This document shows, piece by piece, positions 1 through 6,783 of a DNA stretch of 9,512 bases. Positions within the stretch are counted from its first letter, which is position 1; the number at the start of each line of letters is the position of its first letter. Source of the DNA: an uncultured Bacteroidota bacterium. GTDB lineage: Bacteria > Bacteroidota > Bacteroidia > Chitinophagales > Chitinophagaceae. The translations under genes and the position numbers were made by a program. Location: assembly GCA_903933995.1 (NCBI GenBank), contig CAIZMD010000675.1:1-9512 (forward strand), in the 5' to 3' direction. The notes beneath the pieces were generated by a model. The model made no database searches. It was not told the origin of the DNA and was given only the letters and a program-made list of their open reading frames with translations.

Positions 1-723
1 GGGTGGATGCACGACACCTTGGATTATTTTAACCTTGATCCCATCTTTAGACAGTTCCAACAAGACAAGTTTTCTTTTAGCATGATGTATTTCTATGACG
101 AGAATTTCATGCTCCCTTTATCACATGATGAAGTGGTACACGGAAAGAGTCCCATGTTGTACAAAATGCCCGGAGACGAGTGGCAAAAATTTGCCAACCT
201 AAGAATTCTCTACACTTATATGTTTACCCACCCTGGATCAAAATTGCTCTTTATGGGTAATGAGTTTGGGGCTACCAATGAGTGGAATTATAAATCAGAA
301 TTGCAGTGGGAATTATTAGAGCATGTGAGTCATGGAGGACTTAAATACTGTGTGCAACAATTGAATACCCTTTATAGAAATGAACCTGCTTTGTATGAAA
401 ACCAATTTGAACCAGGGGGATTTGAATGGGTAGACCTGAATCACCGTTCAGAGTCTGTATTGGTCTATATGCGTAAGGGTAAAAAAGCTAAGGATAATTT
501 GCTGATCATCTTGAATGTCACACCAGTTGTGCGTCATGATTGGGAAATATTTGTACATGGAAAAGGCAAGTGGAAAGAAGTCTTTAATAGCAATGCAACG
601 GAGTATTGGGGAACAGGTGATGTGTTTAATCCAACCATCAGTTCCAAGTTGGTAGACAAACCTTCACAGTGTTATCAAATCAAGCTGAATTTGCCTGCAC
701 TAGGGGCCATTGTCTTAAAGTAA
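1..723 (+). CDS. glgB: 1,4-alpha-glucan branching enzyme, C-terminal part (5' end outside the window)
   Basis: This enzyme forms alpha-1,6 branches in glycogen by cutting an alpha-1,4 glucan chain and transferring it (GH13 family, cytoplasmic). The reading frame is open from base 1, and the first codons read GWMHDTLDYF, a conserved GlgB stretch. The internal ATG at 7 is therefore not the start. About 240 residues are visible. LSHDEVVHGKSPM (codons from about 118) carries the late conserved Asp of the active site. PGSKLLFMGNEFG and EWNYKSELQWELL are also typical. The last roughly 100 residues form the all-beta C-terminal domain of GH13 enzymes. The catalytic nucleophile and acid/base residues lie upstream of the window, so catalytic completeness cannot be judged. 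No strong hairpin terminator follows the TAA. Identification is very secure. Confidence 0.96.
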   Translation, partial: GWMHDTLDYFNLDPIFRQFQQDKFSFSMMYFYDENFMLPLSHDEVVHGKSPMLYKMPGDEWQKFANLRILYTYMFTHPGSKLLFMGNEFGATNEWNYKSELQWELLEHVSHGGLKYCVQQLNTLYRNEPALYENQFEPGGFEWVDLNHRSESVLVYMRKGKKAKDNLLIILNVTPVVRHDWEIFVHGKGKWKEVFNSNATEYWGTGDVFNPTISSKLVDKPSQCYQIKLNLPALGAIVLK

Positions 724-848
724 AACTTCAAGTATATCCCCAACTTATGCACCGTTACCAAGGCTTAACAATTCCGTAAACAACATAATCCAAGATTTCG
801 TTGTCTCTTTGTAGTGTAATCCAGGCTGATAACCCAAAATGAAGCACT

Positions 849-1145
849 ATGAAAACGAATTCCTATGAGCTTTTGGTAAATGCAACCGGACAGTTAATGC
901 AGCAGCACGCATTTGACCATCTCTCCGACGAGAAATTATCCAAGATGCAACATTACTTGCATAGATTGGGAAAACAAAACAGTATCCTTGACCGAGAAAA
1001 AAGGGAGTTGTTTCAACTCTTTAGTGAAGCGGATCTTTACACCGAGACCACTACACCACAGTCATTACAACAATGGCAAACAGCCATGAGTTGCTTTGGC
1101 AAGAACGCTAGCCAAGGAAATCTGTTGGAGCCAATGGAAGGATAA
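849..1145 (+). CDS. Small hypothetical protein (98 aa), probably all-helical
   Basis: I do not recognise this family. The predicted 98-residue product is soluble, with no signal peptide or membrane segment. It is rich in charged and polar residues in a helix-like pattern (LSDEKLSKMQHYLHRLGKQN, then DREKRELFQLFSEADLY). ATG 849 is the only reasonable start: the ATG at 839 lies in another frame and stops at once. A weak -7-like sequence (TCTCTTTG, 804-811) lies upstream. Its last 38 bases overlap the 3' end of the convergent histidine kinase gene, so the C-terminal residues (about 87-98) are read antisense to the kinase's last codons. The composition looks like a real protein rather than a shadow frame, and the region 724-1107 has no competing gene. 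It may still be lineage-restricted or non-functional. Confidence 0.6.
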   Translation: MKTNSYELLVNATGQLMQQHAFDHLSDEKLSKMQHYLHRLGKQNSILDREKRELFQLFSEADLYTETTTPQSLQQWQTAMSCFGKNASQGNLLEPMEG

Positions 1146-2286
1146 TCCTAAAACTGGTTCCCTTACCAGGCTCGCTAAACCTTACAAATAGCTTGCCTTT
1201 GTGGTACTGCTCAACAATTCTTTTGCTGAGTGAGAGACCTAGTCCCCAGCCTCTTTTCTTGGTAGTGAAGCCGGGTTTGAATACTTTTTTCAAATGCTTG
1301 GAAGCAATACCCTTGCCCGTATCGGTTACGTCAATCACAATTTCATGAGATGTGGCTAGAAGGACTACAGTAATCATGCCCTTACCATCCATGGCGTCAA
1401 GGGCATTCTTGAGTAGGTTTTCCATGACCCAGTCAAATAGGGGTGGAGAAATTTGCGCCTGAATAGGAGCCAATTCATTGACTGCGTATTCAAATTGCAC
1501 CTGACCACCGGCCCTTTTTTTCATGTATTGTACAATCATTTCAATCTGCTGATTCAAATTGGTGGCTTCCAATTTGGGCTGACTTCCAATCTTGCCAAAT
1601 CTATCCGTAATCAATTGTAAACGTTGCACGTCTTTGGCAATTTCAGGAACATATCCTGCATTCTCTGGGTGTTCTTTTAATATTTCAAGCCAACCCTCTA
1701 AACTACTGACGGGTGTTCCCAATTGATGGGCCGTTTCTTTGGCAAGTGAAGCCCAGAGCTGGTTTTGGCTACTTCTATAATGGGTGCGTTGTAATAAAAT
1801 GGCAATCAGGATAAATAAACCAATGACCATTAATTGAATAATGGGATAGAGTTTGGTTTCTTTTAATAAAGGGCTTTCTCCGTAATAATATTGATTTGCC
1901 TGATAGGGCGATTCTCTTAAAACGCTGACAATGGGTTTGTTGTTATAACGTTTAAATTGACGCAGTTTGGTTCTTAAGAAATTACTGTCTTGTCTTACCA
2001 AAGCTGTATCCATATTTAAAAAATTCCCCGTAATACTATCTTTCTCATTGGTTTCAATAATGGGAATCTGGTCATTTTCTGTAATGATCTTGGTAGCCAA
2101 ATTAATGCTGGCCGTATCGGAAGAATAGAGAATGGTTCTTTGTGCTTCTACCCAGGCTTCTACATTCTTACGCTCCTCTTTGGCAATCTTGCCAGAAAGG
2201 TATTGGGAATAAACAATGGTGCCGCTGACAATCAGCACCGCAACAATTACCAAGAGGGTACGCCAGTTAAACCAAGTTGCCACCAT
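1108..2286 (-). CDS. Membrane-bound sensor histidine kinase (orphan in this window)
   Basis: This 392-residue inner-membrane kinase should autophosphorylate on a histidine and pass the phosphate to a response regulator. The order is: membrane segment 1 (about residues 9-28), a non-cytoplasmic sensor region (about 29-145, no recognised fold), membrane segment 2 (about 146-166), then the kinase core. The H-box is AKETAHQLGTPVSSL with phospho-acceptor His187. It has HQLGTP where the textbook form is HELRTP, a variant I associate with Bacteroidota kinases. The N-box is ENLLKNALDAM (Asn290/Asn294), G1 is DTGKGI (322-327), the F-box is FKPGF (336-340) and G2 is GWGLGLSLSK (346-355), so the ATP-binding domain is complete. 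There is no HAMP or PAS domain and no response regulator gene nearby, so its partner is unknown. Its gene starts just beyond the terminator of the coiled-coil gene, and its 3' end overlaps the small convergent gene. Confidence 0.93.
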   Translation of the reverse strand: MVATWFNWRTLLVIVAVLIVSGTIVYSQYLSGKIAKEERKNVEAWVEAQRTILYSSDTASINLATKIITENDQIPIIETNEKDSITGNFLNMDTALVRQDSNFLRTKLRQFKRYNNKPIVSVLRESPYQANQYYYGESPLLKETKLYPIIQLMVIGLFILIAILLQRTHYRSSQNQLWASLAKETAHQLGTPVSSLEGWLEILKEHPENAGYVPEIAKDVQRLQLITDRFGKIGSQPKLEATNLNQQIEMIVQYMKKRAGGQVQFEYAVNELAPIQAQISPPLFDWVMENLLKNALDAMDGKGMITVVLLATSHEIVIDVTDTGKGIASKHLKKVFKPGFTTKKRGWGLGLSLSKRIVEQYHKGKLFVRFSEPGKGTSFRIILPLAPTDFLG

Positions 2287-2300
2287 GGGTCTAAATTAAT

Positions 2301-2308
2301 CAAATATG
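2301..2308 (-). promoter_or_regulatory. Possible -7 promoter element for the histidine kinase gene
   Basis: On the minus strand the sequence CATATTTG matches the Bacteroidota -7 consensus TAnnTTTG at all but the first position. It lies 14 bases before the kinase ATG. Transcription would begin about 10 bases before the start codon. No convincing TTTG -33 element lies at the expected distance, because that position falls inside the terminator hairpin. Read-through from the upstream gene is an alternative source of transcript. Confidence 0.3.
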
Positions 2309-2310
2309 AC

Positions 2311-2342
2311 AAACAAAAGGGGCCCCGAATTGCGGGGCCCCT
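2311..2342 (-). terminator. Strong GC-rich rho-independent terminator of the coiled-coil gene
   Basis: On the minus strand AGGGGCCCCG pairs perfectly with CGGGGCCCCT (10 bp, 2333-2342 with 2318-2327) around a 5-base loop. The T-rich run TTTTGTTT (2318-2311) follows. It lies 26 bases after the stop codon of the coiled-coil gene. The T-run appears only in the minus direction, which fixes the orientation. It insulates the histidine kinase gene, whose ATG lies only about 25 bases further on. Confidence 0.88.
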
Positions 2343-2367
2343 GGATATTGGAACTTAAAATAGGATA

Positions 2368-3348
2368 CTAGCTAAACAAACCACCTTTTTTCAAGGTCTT
2401 GATACTTTCACCAATTTTGAAACCATTGTGGTAGATTTCAATCTTATAATTGCCTTCTACAAACTTGTCTGTTTTTTTCCAGTTAAAGCTTACAGGAACT
2501 ACTTTGTTTTGTTCATAGTTCACAGATACTTTATTGGTAAATCCTTTTTCACCGTCTTCACGGGTAGTAAAATTACCGCCCTCGTTAAATACCTTACCAT
2601 CTGGTCCACTAATCACTACATACAAATCTTTGGTGCCATTAGGGCTAATTCTATTTGGATCCAATACAAAGTTCACACGCATATAATCGGCACGCTTAGC
2701 GGTATTGGTTTCTGATTCCTTACCACTGTTTTTTAAGTTAATAGCTACAATGCCTACGTTAGAAGCGTGCAGGGTAGAAGCTACGTCTACTTTATCAGCC
2801 AATTGTTGCTTTTCAGAATTGGTCTTGCTTAAATTTTCTTCCAAGTTTTTCTTGTCAGAACTTAACTGGGTTTTCTCTGTAGTCAATTGCTGGTTGTTAG
2901 CGGTTAACTGTTTGTTCTCGCCTTTCAATTGTTCTAATTCTACAAATAGACCATTGATCTTACCATTCAAATCGGCAATCATTTTCTTGGCGTCAGAAAG
3001 TTCTGATGCAGTTGCATTTTTCTTACGCAAAATGGTACCAATATTGCCTTTCAAAGTTTGGATTTCGGTGCTTTTTTCAGCCAAACTTCCTTGCAATTGC
3101 AAATTGGTTTGTGTCAAAGAATCGGCTTTGGCGCTTACCAAGATAAATTCTTGTTGTATAGCGTTTCTAGCAGAGTCTACATTGGTAATCTTGGTTTGCA
3201 AGAGGGCCACCGTTTCTTTGGTTTGGCTCTTGTCATAAAATATATAACCCCAAGTTGCAATCAATGCGGTGATCAGGATACCATAAATTAATTTACGGTT
3301 GTCTGTTGGGGGAGTGGTTTGCGGATTGTTGCTTGCTGAGTAACTCAT
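2368..3348 (-). CDS. Membrane-anchored coiled-coil protein with C-terminal beta domain, unknown function
   Basis: I do not recognise a named family. The 326-residue product has a short polar N-terminus rich in Ser, Asn, Thr and Pro. One membrane segment follows (about 19-37, LIYGILITALIATWGYIFY) with no lipobox or signal-peptidase site in view. A long coiled coil spans about 42-190, rich in Gln, Lys, Glu, Leu and Asn, with repeating motifs such as ENKQLTANNQQLTTEKTQL. The last 130 residues (about 195-326) look like a compact beta-rich domain (DLYVVISGPDGKVF, VVPVSFNWKK, GNYKIEIYHNGFKIGES). The likely topology is a short cytoplasmic N-terminus, a membrane anchor, and a stalk presenting the beta domain in the periplasm. 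This is inferred from the layout only. The gene is a single transcription unit, divergent from holA and closed by its own strong terminator. An envelope scaffold or spacer role is possible but not shown. Confidence 0.85.
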   Translation of the reverse strand: MSYSASNNPQTTPPTDNRKLIYGILITALIATWGYIFYDKSQTKETVALLQTKITNVDSARNAIQQEFILVSAKADSLTQTNLQLQGSLAEKSTEIQTLKGNIGTILRKKNATASELSDAKKMIADLNGKINGLFVELEQLKGENKQLTANNQQLTTEKTQLSSDKKNLEENLSKTNSEKQQLADKVDVASTLHASNVGIVAINLKNSGKESETNTAKRADYMRVNFVLDPNRISPNGTKDLYVVISGPDGKVFNEGGNFTTREDGEKGFTNKVSVNYEQNKVVPVSFNWKKTDKFVEGNYKIEIYHNGFKIGESIKTLKKGGLFS

Positions 3349-3353
3349 GTTTT

Positions 3354-3361
3354 TAAATTTA
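3354..3361 (-). promoter_or_regulatory. Possible -7 element of the coiled-coil gene
   Basis: TAAATTTA on the minus strand fits TAnnTTTG except for the last base and lies 5 bases before the ATG at 3348. A nearly leaderless transcript would result, as proposed for holA on the other side of the same region. The sequence is AT-rich and palindromic, and no -33 element is placed correctly, so chance is a real alternative. Confidence 0.25.
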
Positions 3362-3463
3362 ATGTTGTTCGATATCCCCTAATTTACCAAAACCGTGCCA
3401 AACCCATTTTACTCACCAGAAAAATCCATTTTCCCCATTTTTTTTAATCTGCCCTTCAAATCC

Positions 3464-3471
3464 CATCTTTG
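3464..3471 (+). promoter_or_regulatory. Possible -7 promoter element of holA
   Basis: CATCTTTG matches the Bacteroidota -7 consensus TAnnTTTG except at its first base and ends 5 bases before the holA ATG at 3477. A start of transcription at the usual distance would give a leaderless or near-leaderless mRNA. The expected -33 position falls in a run of T (about 3438-3445) and lacks a clear TTTG. No Shine-Dalgarno sequence precedes the gene. Confidence 0.4.
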
Positions 3472-3476
3472 CAGCC

Positions 3477-4481
3477 ATGTCTGCAGAGAAATACATAGCT
3501 GATTGGAAAAAGGGGAATTTCAAACCGGTTTATTGGCTGGAAGGTGAAGAGTCTTATTTTATAGATCAGGTAGTGGAATATGCAGAACACCAGATTCTCT
3601 CAGAAGCAGAAGCAGGGTTTAACCTTTCTGTTTTTTATGGCAAGGATGCCGATTGGGCCGCAGTGGTCAATGCCTGTATGCGTTATCCCATGTTTGCAGA
3701 AAGACAGGTAGTCCTGCTTAAAGAGGCCCAGCAGATGTCTCAAAAAGACTTGGAAAAATTGCAAAACTATATAGACAATCCGCTCAAAAGCACGGTCTTA
3801 ATAGTTAGCCACAAAGAAAAAAAGTTTGACGGAAGGTCTGCCTTATACAAAGTGCTAAAAGCCAAAGCAGAGCTTTTGACCACCAAGAAAATGTATGATA
3901 ACCAGCTACCCGAATGGACCAATCAAATGATTGCACAAAAGGGTCTGACCATATCGCCGAAGGCGTTAACTGTATTGGTAGACCATATAGGAAATGACCT
4001 CAATAGGATTGAGAATGAGGTAGAGAAACTTAAAGTGAATCTGGGAGCCAGAAAGGGGATTACAGAAGACGATATTGAAACCTATATTGGCATCAGCAAG
4101 GAATTTAATCCCTTTGAATTGCAGGCAGCCATTGGTCAAAAAGACCTGGCCAAAGCCATTAGAATTGTACAGTATTTTGAAGCCAATCCCAAATCGGCCC
4201 CCATACAATTGGTACTTCCCTCTATCTACAATTTCTTTAGCAAGGTTTATCAAATACATTCCTTGCAAGGAACCAATGAAAAAGACATGGCGTCTATTTT
4301 GGGGGTGAGTCCTTTTTTTATGCGCGACTATCAAAATGCAGCACGTAAATATTCTTATCAAGCCGTAGAAACCATCCTCTTGTTATTACACCAGTACAAC
4401 CTAAAAAGTGTGGGTATAAACAATGGCGGTACTTCAGACGCCGGCCTCATGAAAGAGATGGTAGTAAAAATGATGCAATAG
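3477..4481 (+). CDS. holA: DNA polymerase III subunit delta (clamp-loader wrench)
   Basis: Delta is the clamp-loader subunit that opens the beta sliding clamp during replication. The 334-residue length is normal for the family. The N-terminus (about 15-30, FKPVYWLEGEESYFID) has the family's AAA+-like fold start without a true Walker A. RYPMFAERQVVLLKE (69-83) corresponds to the beta-binding element; Met72-Phe73 align with the Leu-Phe wedge of the E. coli protein. DNDLNRIE-like sequence appears as GNDLNRIENEVEKL (172-185), typical of domain II. The helical C-terminal collar domain spans about 210-334 (FNPFELQAAIGQKDLAKAI, then PSIYNFFSKVYQIHSL). ATG 3477 gives the standard N-terminus. Its stop codon (4479-4481) directly abuts the stop codon of the convergent ribF, with no intergenic base. 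Confidence 0.93.
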   Translation: MSAEKYIADWKKGNFKPVYWLEGEESYFIDQVVEYAEHQILSEAEAGFNLSVFYGKDADWAAVVNACMRYPMFAERQVVLLKEAQQMSQKDLEKLQNYIDNPLKSTVLIVSHKEKKFDGRSALYKVLKAKAELLTTKKMYDNQLPEWTNQMIAQKGLTISPKALTVLVDHIGNDLNRIENEVEKLKVNLGARKGITEDDIETYIGISKEFNPFELQAAIGQKDLAKAIRIVQYFEANPKSAPIQLVLPSIYNFFSKVYQIHSLQGTNEKDMASILGVSPFFMRDYQNAARKYSYQAVETILLLLHQYNLKSVGINNGGTSDAGLMKEMVVKMMQ

Positions 4482-5423
4482 TTAAGCCAGCAAGCGCTTG
4501 GCCAGAGCTTGATCCAAACCCAACTGGGTTTTCAGTGCGTCCAATCCATTGAATTTTTGTTCGGCACGCAAAAAATGCAAGACTTCTACTTCTAAGGATT
4601 TGCCGTAAAGGTCTCCCTCAAAATCAAAGATGTTTACTTCAATCACCTGATTAAAGCCATCAACCGTAGGTCTAACCCCAATATTCATCATGCCCTTCCA
4701 TTCAGGTGCTTGGGTATTGCCCTTGATCCTAGCTTTTACCGCATAGACCCCATTGCCAGGCAACAGTTTTTCAAGATCAGATAAAACTATATTGGCTGTT
4801 GGATAGCCAATGGTCCTGCCTAATTGATTACCCATGACCACCCTGCCTCCAAAGAAATAAGGGTATCCTAAAAACTGGTTGGCGGTTTCAATATGACAAT
4901 TACTAATGGCTTGCCTGATCTTGGTACTGCTAACCCCAATTTGGTGCAATAGGTGTTCCGGAATTTCTTTCACTTCAAAACCCAATTGGTCACCAAATGA
5001 TTTAAGCAAATGAAAATCTCCGGTGCGGTTATTGCCAAACTTATGGTCATAACCAATGATCACAGTATGTGGATGAAAATTGGCCACCAAAAAATCACTG
5101 ATATAAGCCTCGGCCGATTGGCTAGCAAATGCTTGGTCAAAAGGAACAATCACCAAATGATCAATACCCGTTGCGGCCAATAACCTGGTTTTTTCTTCCA
5201 AAGTACCCAATAACTTAATATTATCAGGATTCTGAGAAATCACCGAACGGGGATGGGGATAAAAACTAATGATAATGCTTTCCCCACCAATTGCGGCGGC
5301 TTCGGCCTTTAATTGTTGGATAATTTGCTGATGCCCCAAGTGCACGCCATCAAAGCTGCCGATGGTAACAACGGCTTTTTTGAACATAGGAAGTGCGCTC
5401 TGATCCAGATGGTGTACCTGCAT
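4482..5423 (-). CDS. ribF: Bifunctional riboflavin kinase / FAD synthetase
   Basis: RibF phosphorylates riboflavin to FMN and then adenylates FMN to FAD, using ATP in both steps. With the start at 5423 the protein has 313 residues, the usual length. The N-terminal nucleotidyl-transferase domain has GSFDGVHLGHQ (22-32), FYPHPRSV (54-61), GYDHKFG (124-130) and SSTKIR (165-170). The C-terminal flavokinase domain has GNQLGRTIGYPTANI (198-212), NIGVRPT (247-253) and NIFDFEGDLYG (264-274). The frame stays open to an ATG at 5495, which would add 24 residues. I prefer 5423 because MQVHHLDQ is a family-like N-terminus, and because a TAGATTTG promoter element ends 9 bases before that ATG and would exclude the longer forms from the transcript. 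The gene is divergent from purM and convergent with holA. Confidence 0.95.
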   Translation of the reverse strand: MQVHHLDQSALPMFKKAVVTIGSFDGVHLGHQQIIQQLKAEAAAIGGESIIISFYPHPRSVISQNPDNIKLLGTLEEKTRLLAATGIDHLVIVPFDQAFASQSAEAYISDFLVANFHPHTVIIGYDHKFGNNRTGDFHLLKSFGDQLGFEVKEIPEHLLHQIGVSSTKIRQAISNCHIETANQFLGYPYFFGGRVVMGNQLGRTIGYPTANIVLSDLEKLLPGNGVYAVKARIKGNTQAPEWKGMMNIGVRPTVDGFNQVIEVNIFDFEGDLYGKSLEVEVLHFLRAEQKFNGLDALKTQLGLDQALAKRLLA

Positions 5424-5432
5424 AATTGGGTG

Positions 5433-5463
5433 CAAATCTAAGGGTTTCATGGAAGTATGAAAA
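5433..5463 (-). promoter_or_regulatory. Probable ribF promoter
   Basis: TAGATTTG on the minus strand (5440-5433) is an exact match to TAnnTTTG and ends 9 bases before the ribF ATG at 5423. A TTTT block at 5463-5460 sits 19 bases further upstream, in the -33 position, though it lacks the G of TTTG. It lies inside the longer open frame of ribF, which is the main argument against an upstream start. The predicted leader is only a few bases. Confidence 0.5.
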
Positions 5464-5474
5464 TTGTACATTTG
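5445..5474 (+). promoter_or_regulatory. Probable purM promoter
   Basis: TACATTTG (5467-5474) exactly matches the -7 consensus TAnnTTTG. TTTC at 5445-5448 lies 18 bases upstream in the -33 position. Transcription would start near 5478-5482, leaving a leader of about 30 bases before the purM ATG at 5510. It overlaps the divergent ribF promoter, so the two polymerase sites face away from each other across the same stretch and may compete. Confidence 0.5.
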
Positions 5475-5509
5475 CAACCAGCAATCATAGATCATTCCAA
5501 AATTTCACC

Positions 5510-6682
5510 ATGTCATTATACGCGCAACGCGGAGTATCTGCCCAGAAAGAAGAAGTTCACGCAGCCATTGGTAAACTGGATCAGGGTTTGTACCCCGATG
5601 CTTTTTGCAAAGTCTATCCCGATTTTTTATGCGGAGATCCCGATTGGATCAATATCATGCACGCCGATGGGGCAGGCACCAAGAGCATCTTGGCCTATCT
5701 CTATTGGAAAGAAACTGGTGATGTTTCCGTTTGGAAGGGGATTGCCCAAGACGCCGTAGCCATGAACCTAGATGACTTGCTTTGTGTAGGCATCACAGAT
5801 AATATCTTATTCTCTTCTACCATTGACCGGAACAAACTCTTGATTCCAGGTGCAGTGTTAGAGCAAATTATCAATGGCACCCAGGAGTTCTTCAACCAAT
5901 TGGCGGAGTATGGGGTTAGGATCCATTATTTGGGCGGTGAAACCGCCGATGTAGGAGACGTAGTCCGTACTATTGCCGTAAATGGTACCATGAGTGCCAG
6001 ATGGCCCAAGAGTAAGTTGGTGACCAACGAAAAGATCGCCGAAGGCAATGTGATTGTAGGATTTGCCAGTTTTGGTCAAGCCAACTATGAGACAGAATAT
6101 AACAGTGGTTTGGGATCCAATGGGCTTACCAGTGCAAGGCACGATGTTTTAGGAAAACAATACAAAGACTATCCAGAAACCTTTGAACCCAAATTAAATG
6201 ACGCGGTGGTTTATTTGGGCAAGAACGCTATGACCGATACCATTGAGATAGATGGCAAGCCAACCAATGTGGGCAAACTGCTTTTATCGCCCACGCGCAC
6301 CTATGCACCCTTGATGAAGCAATTGTTGGATCAGTATTTTGACAATATCACAGGACTGATTCATTGCAGTGGTGGTGGACAGACCAAGTGTATGAAATAC
6401 TTGCCCAAGCCTTTGAGAATTGTCAAAGACAACTTATTTGCGCCAGCCCCCATTTTCCAATTGATTCAGGAAAACTCTGGGGCCGATGACAGAGAAATGT
6501 ACCAGGTATTTAATATGGGACACCGTCTAGAAGTATTCACTGATGCAGAAACAGCCCCCAAGCTAATTGCCGAAGGTGCCAAACTGGGTATTGAAGCCAG
6601 AATAGTAGGAAGGGTAGAAGCATCTGAAAAGAAAGAACTGATATTAAAGACAGCCAAGGGAGAATTGGTTTACGAATATTAA
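5510..6682 (+). CDS. purM: Phosphoribosylformylglycinamidine cyclo-ligase (AIR synthetase), long Bacteroidota-type form
   Basis: PurM closes the imidazole ring in purine synthesis, converting FGAM and ATP to AIR. From ATG 5510 the protein has 390 residues, longer than the roughly 345 of E. coli PurM but in line with the form I know from Bacteroidota. Recognisable blocks are HADGAGTKS (51-59, the family's DGxGTK motif), DAVAMNLDDLLCVG (81-94), LGGETADVGDVV (141-152), SNGLTSAR (203-210), SPTRTY (260-265), HCSGGGQTK (285-293) and EMYQVFNMGHRLEVF (329-343). The frame is open back to an ATG at 5426. That would place the start before the promoter candidate and inside ribF, and the extra 28 residues do not look like PurM. 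No other purine gene is in the window. Confidence 0.92.
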   Translation: MSLYAQRGVSAQKEEVHAAIGKLDQGLYPDAFCKVYPDFLCGDPDWINIMHADGAGTKSILAYLYWKETGDVSVWKGIAQDAVAMNLDDLLCVGITDNILFSSTIDRNKLLIPGAVLEQIINGTQEFFNQLAEYGVRIHYLGGETADVGDVVRTIAVNGTMSARWPKSKLVTNEKIAEGNVIVGFASFGQANYETEYNSGLGSNGLTSARHDVLGKQYKDYPETFEPKLNDAVVYLGKNAMTDTIEIDGKPTNVGKLLLSPTRTYAPLMKQLLDQYFDNITGLIHCSGGGQTKCMKYLPKPLRIVKDNLFAPAPIFQLIQENSGADDREMYQVFNMGHRLEVFTDAETAPKLIAEGAKLGIEARIVGRVEASEKKELILKTAKGELVYEY

Positions 6683-6750
6683 CAAGGGAATTATCCAGCT
6701 TTTTATAATTTTAAGAAGCCTGATGGCGTTTCAACTATAACCTTCAACAG

Positions 6751-6772
6751 TTATTTTGATTGTTGATTTTTG
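6751..6772 (+). promoter_or_regulatory. Weak ftsE promoter candidates
   Basis: Two overlapping-region candidates precede ftsE. GATTTTTG (6765-6772) misses TAnnTTTG at the first base and ends 11 bases before the ATG. TTATTTTG (6751-6758) misses at the second base and has TTTC (6729-6732) 18 bases upstream, the same spacing as at purM. No terminator is evident between purM and ftsE, so read-through from purM is also possible. Confidence 0.3.
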
Positions 6773-6783
6773 AAATTATTACC

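Noticed and set aside
1098..1110. 13-base identity (GGCAAGAACGCTA) also present near 6219-6231
   Set aside because: It occurs once in each of two unrelated genes with no flanking similarity, so it is taken as chance.
2705..3238. 177-codon plus-strand open frame opposite the coiled-coil gene
   Set aside because: It is the antisense shadow of a Gln/Lys/Leu-rich coiled coil, which yields a Ser/Leu/Phe/Cys-rich product with no motif.
3966..4361. 131-codon minus-strand open frame inside holA
   Set aside because: It is a shadow of a well-supported gene, with a Cys/Ile/Phe-rich composition and no family resemblance.
4491..4500. Palindrome CAAGCGCTTG as a terminator for holA or ribF
   Set aside because: It has no loop of workable size and no T-run in either direction, and it lies in coding sequence.
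5424..5495. N-terminal extension of ribF to the ATG at 5495 (or 5450)
   Set aside because: The extra residues do not resemble RibF, they span an exact -7 promoter match for the shorter form, and the longest form would nearly reach purM.
5426..5509. N-terminal extension of purM to the ATG at 5426
   Set aside because: It would begin upstream of the TACATTTG promoter candidate and inside or against ribF. The 28 extra residues lack any PurM character.
5457..5759. 100-codon plus-strand open frame at the start of purM
   Set aside because: It is out of frame with purM, and the purM frame carries conserved motifs over the same bases.
6711..6732. Weak hairpin GCC-TGAT-GGC between purM and ftsE as a purM terminator
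   Set aside because: The stem is only 3 bp before a bulge and is not followed by a real T-run.
6760..6783. TTG start for ftsE at 6760
   Set aside because: It adds an atypical octapeptide; the ATG at 6784 gives the normal FtsE N-terminus.
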